A stretch of 7,987 bases of DNA from Weeksellaceae bacterium (lineage in GTDB: Bacteria > Bacteroidota > Bacteroidia > Flavobacteriales > Weeksellaceae). A program made the translations under genes and the position numbers. The DNA lies in NCBI GenBank assembly GCA_028698395.1, contig JAQVDG010000082.1:1-7987 (forward strand), given 5' to 3'. The notes beneath the pieces were generated by a model. The model ran no database searches. It saw nothing but the letters and a program-made list of their open reading frames with translations, and was not told where the DNA came from. This document shows, one piece after another, positions 1 to 5,962 of this stretch. Position 1 is the stretch's first letter. Each line of letters opens with the position of its first letter.

Positions 1-73
1 CAACAATGCGCATAAAAAATTGCTAAATTCGAACAAATATGATATTTAAAACAAATAAAAAACATACTTTTAA

Positions 74-127
74 ACAACGGAAAATTGCGTTTTCAAACCC
101 GCAACTTTTCATGCTCTAAACCGTTGT
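74..127. repeat. Nested inverted repeat in the 5' flank
   Basis: The outer arms are ACAACGG (74-80) and CCGTTGT (121-127), a perfect 7-bp inverted repeat. Immediately inside the left arm, AAAATTGCG (81-89) can pair with CGCAACTTTT (100-109), leaving one bulged C. This gives a stacked stem with about 11 unpaired bases (110-120) on the right side. The role is unknown. The CAACGG/CCGTTG arms resemble the CAAC/GTTG arms of the 3' flank element, so this may be part of the same family. Confidence 0.5.
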
Positions 128-160
128 GCGGCATACTGAAAAAAGCCAGCGCTCAGTCAA

Positions 161-214
161 GCACATTTGGTTTTTTGCCGACACTCAAACCCAATGCTGA
201 AAAACCAAAAGAGC
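161..214. repeat. 5' copy of a conserved hairpin element
   Basis: The arm at 161-175 pairs with 200-214 at 13 of 15 positions, including a perfect 10-bp core TTTGGTTTTT/AAAAACCAAA. The two unpaired positions are both A/A (163/212 and 165/210). The loop is 24 nt and contains CCAATGCT (191-198). A related hairpin lies after hsdM at 7635-7693. It has the same edge motif CACATTTG, the same A/A mismatches, the same CCAATGCT in the loop and CAAAAGAG on the right arm, but a different paired stem top. No T-run follows, so it does not look like a simple intrinsic terminator. Confidence 0.75.
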
Positions 215-245
215 TTGCCTTTGCCCCACGCTCACCTAAACAGAA

Positions 246-300
246 TAATTATTTTTATACTCATAATGTGAGATAATTAAAAATGTTCTGTACTTTAGTA
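246..300 (+). promoter_or_regulatory. Candidate promoter and operator for the HTH-hsd operon
   Basis: TACTTTAG (291-298) matches the Bacteroidota -7 consensus TAnnTTTG at all but one fixed base. TGTG (267-270) lies 20 bp upstream and is a weak fit to the -33 TTTG box. A start of transcription near 303 would leave a leader of about 20 nt. Two dyads overlap these boxes. TACT-TT-AGTA (291-300) covers the -7 box. TAATTAT (246-252) and ATAATTA (273-279) enclose CTCA (260-263) and TGAG (269-272), covering the -33 region. Dyads on promoter boxes next to an XRE gene suggest autoregulation. No binding evidence exists in the sequence alone. Confidence 0.35.
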
Positions 301-322
301 ACCCGAATGAAAAAGTTCAAAA

Positions 323-511
323 ATGAACCGAATAAAAGAGGTTTTAGAAGAGAAAGGAATTAAACAAATCTGGTTGGCAGAGCAGTTAGGAAAGAGCTAC
401 AATATGGTGAATTCTTACGTTCAAAACAGAAGACAACCAAGTTTGGAAACACTATTTGAGATTTCAAAAATCTTAAAGGTGGAAGTAAAAGCATTAATAA
501 AGGAAGATTGA
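323..511 (+). CDS. XRE/Cro-family helix-turn-helix regulator
   Basis: This 62-residue protein is almost entirely one HTH_3/XRE DNA-binding domain. Helix 1 is about residues 3-11, the positioning helix about 15-22 (WLAEQLG), the recognition helix about 25-35 (SYNMVNSYVQNR), and the closing helices run from SLETLFEISKILKV (40-53) to the end. There is no room for a ligand or dimerisation domain, as in short controller proteins and phage Cro. The ATG at 323 is the only sensible start; an ATG at 307 is out of frame and short-lived. No clear Shine-Dalgarno precedes it, which is common in Bacteroidota. The stop TGA (509-511) directly abuts the hsdR start in the same frame. The likely role is control of the R-M operon, including itself, and that is inferred from position and family. 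Dyads at 246-300 are candidate binding sites. Confidence 0.88.
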   Translation: MNRIKEVLEEKGIKQIWLAEQLGKSYNMVNSYVQNRRQPSLETLFEISKILKVEVKALIKED

Positions 512-3502
512 ATGGACATAGTTAAAGAAGCAGATATAGAATATGGACTTGTAGGTAAGCTACAAGATTTAAAATACACGTATCGTCCTGACATCAGAGA
601 CTTAAACGCTCTAGAACAAAACTTCCGAGAAAAATTCGAGAAACTCAACAGGGTTAGCCTAACCGATTCTGAATTCGAGAAATTAAGAGAAGAAATTGTC
701 AATCCTGATGTGTTTGTTTCTGCTAACTATCTACGAAAAACGAACACTTTTACTCGTGAGGACGGCACACCTTTACACTATACCCTTGTAAACATAAAAG
801 ATTGGTGTAAAAATGACTTTGAAGTCATTAACCAACTTCGCATCAATACCAAAAATAGCAACCATAGATATGATGTCATTATCCTTATCAATGGTGTTCC
901 TGTGGTTCAAATAGAATTAAAAACGCTGGAAGTAAGTCCTAACAAGGCAATGCAGCAGATTGTGGACTATAAAAATGATGCAGGAAATGGTTATACCAAT
1001 TCGCTAATGTGCTTTATGCAGTTGTTCATTGTGAGCAACAAAAGCAAGACCTTCTATTTTGCCAATAACAATAACGAGCACTTTGCTTTTAATGCAGACG
1101 AGCAGTTTTTACCTGTTTACACACTAGCCAGCGAAGACAACAAAAAAATCAATCACCTATACGACTTTGCCGATAAGTTTTTGACCAAATGCACTTTGGG
1201 ACAAATGATAAGTCGCTATATGGTTTTGGTGGCAAGCGAGCAAAAAATACTCGTAATGCGACCGTATCAAATTTATGCAGTAAAAGCCATTGTGGATTGC
1301 ATTCACCAAAACAGAGGTAACGGATATATTTGGCATACTACAGGAAGCGGAAAAACATTGACATCTTTCAAAGCCTCTACCCTTTTAAAAGACAATCCTG
1401 ATATTGAAAAATGTTTATTTGTGGTTGACCGTAAAGACCTTGACCGACAAACCCGTCAGGAATTCAACAAGTTTCAAGAAGGCAGTGTTGAAGAAAACAC
1501 CAATACAGGCACTTTGGTTAATAGAATGCTTTCTACCGACTATGCCGATAAGGTGATTGTAACCACCATTCAAAAATTAGGTTTAGCACTCAATCAGAAT
1601 AGCAAACGGAATGTAAAGCAAAGGGAAGACAACAAAGAAACATATTACGATAGGTTAGCACCTTTAAGGGATAAAAGGGTTGTGTTTATTTTTGATGAAT
1701 GCCACCGTTCTCAATTTGGGGATAATCACGATGCTATAAAAGAGTTCTTTCCCAAAGCACAATTGTTTGGCTTTACGGGAACACCCATTTTCGAAGAAAA
1801 CGCTACTTACAAGACCATAGAAGGTCAACAAGCTTCCTATAAGACAACAAATGATGTTTTTAAACAAGAATTACATTCTTACACCATTACCAATGCCATA
1901 GAAGATAAAAACGTTCTGCGTTTCCATATCGACTATTTTACCGCAGAAGGCAAACCCGACTTCAATAGCTTAAGCCATAAAATGGCGGTGATAGATGCCA
2001 TTCTTAAAAAGCACGACAAAGCAACCCACAACAGGAGATTCAACGCTGTTTTGGCAACATCTTCCATTTCAGATGCCATTGAATATTACCACCTTTTCAA
2101 ACAAAACCAACGGGAATTTGCTCAAGTGAATGAAGAGTTCAAACCTTTAAACATTGCTTGTGTGTTTTCGCCACCTGCCGAAGGCAATAAAGATGTAGAA
2201 CAGCTACAAGAAGATTTAGAGCAAGAAAAGGCCGACAACCAAATAGAACCTAACAAAAAGAAAGAAGCTTTAACCCAAATTATTACAGACTACAATGCCC
2301 AGTATGGCACCAACCATAAAATCACAGAGTTTGATGGCTACTACCAAGACGTTCAGCAACGTATAAAATGGCAGAAATACCCCAACAAAGACGTGCCACA
2401 CAAAGACAAAATAGATGTGATGATTGTGGTAGATATGCTTTTAACGGGTTTTGATTCTAAATACTTGAATACGCTTTACGTTGACAAAAATCTAAAATAT
2501 CACGGACTCATACAAGCCTTTTCTCGAACCAACCGAGTGATAAACGATACCAAGCCGTATGGCAATATCTTGGATTTTAGACAACAAGAAGAAGCCGTAG
2601 ACAAAGCAATGGTCTTGTTCTCTGGTGCCAATGTAGAGAATCCTAAAGAAATTTGGATTGTAGATGCTGCACCAAAGGTAATTGCCAAATACCAGGAAGC
2701 GGTGAGCAACCTCAAAACTTTTATGGAATCTCACGGATTGGAATGCAAACCTTCTGAAGTAGATAACCTGAAAGGCGATGAAGCTCGTGCACAGTTTATC
2801 AACACGTTTAAAGAAGTACAACGTTTAAAAACACAACTCGACCAATATACCGACTTGGAAGAAACACAAGCCGAAACCATTGAAGCGGCATTGCCCACAG
2901 ACGATTTCCGTTCGTTTAAAAGCAATTATCTCGATACCGCAAAACGCTTAAAGGAAATACAAAACAAACCTGATACATCACCAGAAGTGCAACAACTCGA
3001 TTTTGAGTTTGTGCTGTTCTCTTCTGCCATTATCGATTACGATTACATTATTGGATTGATAGCCAAATACACCCAAGACAAACCTTCTAAACACAAGATG
3101 ACACGTGTGCAGTTGATTAACCTACTCAGCTCTAGTTCTAACTTAATGGAAGAGCGAGAAGACATCATTGCCTACATCAACACTTTGGAAGTAGGTAATG
3201 GAATGACTGAAAAGGAAATACGCACAGGCTACCAACAATTTAAAGACGAAAAAGCAGCCAGTGAACTTAGAGCTATTTCCAAAAAACACCATTTGGAAAT
3301 TGAAAGCCTTAAAACGTTTATAGATGAAATACTACACCGAATGATTTTTGATGGCGAAAAACTGACCGATTTATTATCACCATTGGAGTTAGGTTGGAAA
3401 GACCGAAGAGTAGCAGAATTAGCACTAATGGAAGACCTAGTGCCATTATTAAATAAACTAGCCCAAGGGCGAGAAATTGCAGGATTGAACGCTTATGAAT
3501 AG
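512..3502 (+). CDS. hsdR: Type I restriction enzyme R subunit (endonuclease and translocase)
   Basis: This 996-residue protein is the ATP-dependent motor and nuclease of a type I restriction enzyme. The N-terminal PD-(D/E)xK nuclease shows D121, E135-x-K137 and the type I-specific Q149xxxY153. Superfamily 2 helicase motifs follow: Walker A HTTGSGKT (275-282), motif Ia VVDRKDLDRQ (304-313), motif II DECH (395-398), motif III TGTP (422-425), motif V DMLLTGFD (641-648) and motif VI QAFSRTNR (668-675). A helical C-terminal region (about 720-996) presumably contacts the methylase core. All key residues are intact and the length is normal for the family. AAGGAAG (500-506), inside the end of the HTH gene, is a good ribosome-binding site 5 nt before the ATG. 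The start abuts the HTH stop (TGAATG) in frame, so translation is probably coupled. The 3' end overlaps hsdS by 8 bp. HsdR is encoded before its methylase, which is unusual. Confidence 0.97.
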   Translation: MDIVKEADIEYGLVGKLQDLKYTYRPDIRDLNALEQNFREKFEKLNRVSLTDSEFEKLREEIVNPDVFVSANYLRKTNTFTREDGTPLHYTLVNIKDWCKNDFEVINQLRINTKNSNHRYDVIILINGVPVVQIELKTLEVSPNKAMQQIVDYKNDAGNGYTNSLMCFMQLFIVSNKSKTFYFANNNNEHFAFNADEQFLPVYTLASEDNKKINHLYDFADKFLTKCTLGQMISRYMVLVASEQKILVMRPYQIYAVKAIVDCIHQNRGNGYIWHTTGSGKTLTSFKASTLLKDNPDIEKCLFVVDRKDLDRQTRQEFNKFQEGSVEENTNTGTLVNRMLSTDYADKVIVTTIQKLGLALNQNSKRNVKQREDNKETYYDRLAPLRDKRVVFIFDECHRSQFGDNHDAIKEFFPKAQLFGFTGTPIFEENATYKTIEGQQASYKTTNDVFKQELHSYTITNAIEDKNVLRFHIDYFTAEGKPDFNSLSHKMAVIDAILKKHDKATHNRRFNAVLATSSISDAIEYYHLFKQNQREFAQVNEEFKPLNIACVFSPPAEGNKDVEQLQEDLEQEKADNQIEPNKKKEALTQIITDYNAQYGTNHKITEFDGYYQDVQQRIKWQKYPNKDVPHKDKIDVMIVVDMLLTGFDSKYLNTLYVDKNLKYHGLIQAFSRTNRVINDTKPYGNILDFRQQEEAVDKAMVLFSGANVENPKEIWIVDAAPKVIAKYQEAVSNLKTFMESHGLECKPSEVDNLKGDEARAQFINTFKEVQRLKTQLDQYTDLEETQAETIEAALPTDDFRSFKSNYLDTAKRLKEIQNKPDTSPEVQQLDFEFVLFSSAIIDYDYIIGLIAKYTQDKPSKHKMTRVQLINLLSSSSNLMEEREDIIAYINTLEVGNGMTEKEIRTGYQQFKDEKAASELRAISKKHHLEIESLKTFIDEILHRMIFDGEKLTDLLSPLELGWKDRRVAELALMEDLVPLLNKLAQGREIAGLNAYE

Positions 3503-4694
3503 GGAAGAAAAAAAAATAGTACCACAATTGCGGTTTCCTGAGTTTAAAGATAATTGGAAAACAGCAAGTTTGAAAGATGTTTCCTCATACTTCAATGGTA
3601 AAAGTTTTGAAGGTGATGTTCAAGAAAATGGTAAATATGAACTTGTTACACTCAAGTCTATTGATACAGATGGAAACCTAGTACATTCAAATCGCTACAT
3701 AAATGATGATGTTAAAACCCTTGCTAAAGGCACTTTGGTAATGATTCTAAGTGAGCAAGCACCAGGTTTACTTGGTATGACCGCTATTATACCTGATAAT
3801 AACAAATATGTTTTAAATCAACGAGTTGCAGAAATTCGGCCTACTGATAAAGTTGTGAATTATTTTTTATCAATGGCAATTAATAGAAATCAATCATACT
3901 TTAGTAGGCTTGGTGCTGGTATGAAGGTTCAAAACATATCAAAGGGCAATGTTGAAAATTATGAATTAAGTTATCCGAGTATTGCAGAACAAAAAAAAAT
4001 TGCCAATTGCTTTTCTTCTTTAGATGTTATTATCAATTCCGAAACCGAAAAACTAGCCCTATTACAAGACCATAAAAAAGGCTTGTTACAACAACTTTTC
4101 CCAGTAGAAGTCGAAACTCAACCAAAATTTCGTTTTCCTGAGTTTAAGGATGATTGGAAAATAAAGGAAGTTGGTGAAATTTTTGACGTAACACGCGGTT
4201 ATGTTTTATCAATGAGTTTAGTTTCAGAAACCAAAACCGAAGAAAATAAATATCCTGTATACTCATCTCAAACAAAGAATAATGGTTTAGCAGGCTTTTA
4301 CAATGCGTTTTTATATGAAAATGCAATTACTTGGACAACAGACGGTGCTAATGCAGGAGATGTAAATTTTAGAGAAGGTAAATTTTATTGTACAAATGTC
4401 TGTGGAGTCCTTTTAAGCAAAAATGGATTTGCTAATAAGTGTGTAGCAGAAATCATTAATTCAGTTGCCAAAAAGCACGTTTCCTACATTGGTAATCCGA
4501 AGTTAATGAATGGCGTAATGAGTAAAATTAAAATCTCTATTCCATCATTAAAAGAACAGCAAAAAATAGCTGACTGCCTTTCTGCAGCAGATGAGTTAAT
4601 AGAAGCACAAGCACAAAAAATAAAAGCCTTGCAAGAGCATAAAAAAGGTTTGTTGCAACAGTTATTTCCTAACTTAAATGAGTTAGCGATATGA
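3495..4694 (+). CDS. hsdS: Type I R-M specificity subunit
   Basis: HsdS chooses the bipartite DNA target for both methylation and cutting. The 399 residues form two homologous halves. Target-recognition domain 1 is about residues 13-160 and domain 2 about 212-348. Each half opens with RFPEFKD(N/D)WK (13-22 and 213-222). Each closes with a long-helix spacer: EQKKIA to HKKGLLQQLFP (165-203) and EQQKIA to HKKGLLQQLFP (354-391). The spacers set the distance between the half-sites. Domain 2 includes YPVYSSQTKNNG (253-264), a frequent TRD pattern. The recognition sequence cannot be read from the protein. The ATG lies within the end of hsdR (8-bp overlap), and the TGA overlaps the next ATG as ATGA, so coupled translation is likely. 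Two runs of nine A (3508-3516 and 3991-3999) are possible slippage sites. Near-identical DNA repeats at the domain edges could allow TRD exchange. Confidence 0.96.
   Translation: MNREEKKIVPQLRFPEFKDNWKTASLKDVSSYFNGKSFEGDVQENGKYELVTLKSIDTDGNLVHSNRYINDDVKTLAKGTLVMILSEQAPGLLGMTAIIPDNNKYVLNQRVAEIRPTDKVVNYFLSMAINRNQSYFSRLGAGMKVQNISKGNVENYELSYPSIAEQKKIANCFSSLDVIINSETEKLALLQDHKKGLLQQLFPVEVETQPKFRFPEFKDDWKIKEVGEIFDVTRGYVLSMSLVSETKTEENKYPVYSSQTKNNGLAGFYNAFLYENAITWTTDGANAGDVNFREGKFYCTNVCGVLLSKNGFANKCVAEIINSVAKKHVSYIGNPKLMNGVMSKIKISIPSLKEQQKIADCLSAADELIEAQAQKIKALQEHKKGLLQQLFPNLNELAI
3531..3561 (+). repeat. hsdS TRD-leading repeat, copy 1
   Basis: This 31-bp stretch matches 4131-4161 at 28 positions, exactly 600 bp apart, so the two are in the same frame. 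It encodes RFPEFKDNWK at the start of the first target-recognition domain. It reflects the internal duplication of HsdS and is long enough to serve as a recombination site. Confidence 0.85.
4062..4102 (+). repeat. hsdS spacer repeat, copy 1
   Basis: This region encodes LQDHKKGLLQQLFP at the end of the first central helix. It is a close match to 4629-4669, which encodes the same helix end of the second half (LQEHKKGLLQQLFP). Changes are mostly at third codon positions. Confidence 0.8.
4131..4161 (+). repeat. hsdS TRD-leading repeat, copy 2
   Basis: This is the second copy of the 31-bp repeat at 3531-3561 and encodes RFPEFKDDWK at the start of the second target-recognition domain. Three mismatches separate the copies. 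Confidence 0.85.
4629..4669 (+). repeat. hsdS spacer repeat, copy 2
   Basis: This is the second copy of the spacer-helix repeat at 4062-4102, 567 bp downstream. It encodes the final HKKGLLQQLFP helix near the HsdS C-terminus. Confidence 0.8.
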
Positions 4695-5953
4695 GTGCTC
4701 AAAGAAAGTTATTTACGTATAAAACATTGGGCGGTCTAGTAACTCGTTTTAGAGATGACTTAAAAACCAATGATTTTGTTTTGCTATACGCCTACAATGG
4801 AACTGGTAAAACCAGGACCTCAATGGCTTTTAAGGAAAAAGGGAAAAAGAAAATTAAGGTTGAATTAAAAGACAATAAAGGAAACGTTATACTGGATAAA
4901 AAAGGCAAACCCAAAACCGAAGACGCAATAGTTGGCGACACTTTATATTTTAATGCTTTTACAGAAGACTTATTTGTTTGGGACAATGATTTAGAATATG
5001 ACACTTCACGTGTTTTGCAAATGAACGCTCAATCTAAATTTTTTAGTGGTTTTAAAGAATTAGCCTTAGACGAAAAGATATTTGCCTACTTAGAACGATA
5101 TGCTACTTTCGATTTTGACATTGATTACGATAATTGGCGAATTACCTTTAAAAAACAAGTCAAAAATCCAAGATACAATCCCAAAAATCCAAATAATACA
5201 GAACCTGAAACCGTAATAGAGCCTAACATTAAAATATCTAGAGGAGAGGAAAATATTTTTATTTGGTGTGTATTCTTAGCCATTAGCGAATTAGCCATAG
5301 ATGCAGAGGAACATAGTGCCTATTCTTGGGTTAAATATATTTATGTGGACGACCCTATTTCATCGCTTGATGATAACAACGCCATTGCCGTAGCAAGCGA
5401 TTTAGCCAAATTATTAAAACGGGCAGTTACAAAAGAAATTGAAGATGGTGGGGAGAAAAGAGTTGTAGAAAAAGATGAAGAGGAGAAAGTAAAAATTGTG
5501 GTGTCTTCACATCATAGTCTATTCTTTAATGTAATGTGCAATGAGCTCAAACGATTTACCCATAATCGCTACTTCTTACATAAAAACAGTGAAGAAAGTC
5601 ATACACTTCAAAAAACAGATGACACACCATTCTTTCATCACGTAGCGGTCTTGAGTGAACTAAAACAAGCTACAAAATCAGGAAAAGTAAACACCTATCA
5701 TTTCAATTCACTTCGCAGCATCCTTGAAAAAACAGCTACTTTTTTTGGGCTTGATGATTTTGGGAAATGTATTTATGGCATTGATAAAGATGATATTTTA
5801 TTTGAACGTGCATTGAATTTATTAAGTCACGGCAAATACTCAATATACGACCCAGTAGAAATGGGAGTAGATAATAAAGAATTATTTGAACGAATACTAG
5901 ATGCTTTTCTGACTAAATACCAATTCAATTTACCAGAACTGCTAAAAAAATAA
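4691..5953 (+). CDS. PrrC-like anticodon nuclease with ABC-type ATPase domain
   Basis: The protein has 420 residues. The N-terminal ABC-type ATPase (about 1-280) shows a Walker A loop AYNGTGKT (34-41, first Gly replaced by Ala), a degenerate signature SRGEE (183-187), Walker B YIYVDD (216-221), D-loop SSLD (224-227) and H-loop SSHH (272-275). The C-terminal part (about 285-420) contains R342-x3-E346 and H380 in NLLSHG. This fits the Arg-Glu-His triad of PrrC/RloC tRNA-cutting domains (R320, E324 and H356 in E. coli PrrC). R373-x6-H380 also fits a HEPN RNase motif. The length is close to PrrC (396 residues). There is no long coiled coil or CxxC zinc hook, so RloC is unlikely. Position inside an hsd operon, next to hsdS, is the classic PrrC location. 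The expected role is cutting a tRNA anticodon loop when phage disables restriction. Substrate and activity are inferred. A different RM-linked ATPase (RloA-like) remains possible. A Lys/Glu-rich insert lies at 248-268. Confidence 0.8.
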   Translation: MSAQRKLFTYKTLGGLVTRFRDDLKTNDFVLLYAYNGTGKTRTSMAFKEKGKKKIKVELKDNKGNVILDKKGKPKTEDAIVGDTLYFNAFTEDLFVWDNDLEYDTSRVLQMNAQSKFFSGFKELALDEKIFAYLERYATFDFDIDYDNWRITFKKQVKNPRYNPKNPNNTEPETVIEPNIKISRGEENIFIWCVFLAISELAIDAEEHSAYSWVKYIYVDDPISSLDDNNAIAVASDLAKLLKRAVTKEIEDGGEKRVVEKDEEEKVKIVVSSHHSLFFNVMCNELKRFTHNRYFLHKNSEESHTLQKTDDTPFFHHVAVLSELKQATKSGKVNTYHFNSLRSILEKTATFFGLDDFGKCIYGIDKDDILFERALNLLSHGKYSIYDPVEMGVDNKELFERILDAFLTKYQFNLPELLKK

Positions 5954-5962
5954 AGTCAAAAT

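Larger units (their letters stand above)
1..322. other. Gene-free 5' flank with structured repeats and the operon control region
   Basis: No convincing gene lies here. The only open frame of note (85-276) starts with TTG, matches no protein I recognise and overlaps inverted repeats. From left to right the region holds AT-rich sequence (1-73), a nested inverted repeat (74-127), a stretch resembling the 3' flank (about 144-235) that includes a strong hairpin (161-214), and an AT-rich control region (about 245-322) just before the HTH gene. It reads as a Bacteroidota-type intergenic repeat element followed by a promoter. Confidence 0.7.

Noticed and set aside
161..214. Rho-independent terminator
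   Set aside because: The stem is AT-rich with a long loop and no T-run follows on either side in the expected place.
85..276. 63-residue open frame in the 5' flank
   Set aside because: It starts with TTG, has no recognisable domain, and runs through the inverted repeats; its composition follows the repeat element.
307..363. Short leader peptide beginning at ATG 307
   Set aside because: It is only 18 codons long, has no ribosome-binding site, and overlaps the better-supported HTH start.
4691..5953. RloC-type nuclease or SMC-like protein
   Set aside because: At 420 residues there is no space for the long coiled coil and no CxxC zinc hook is seen; PrrC fits better.
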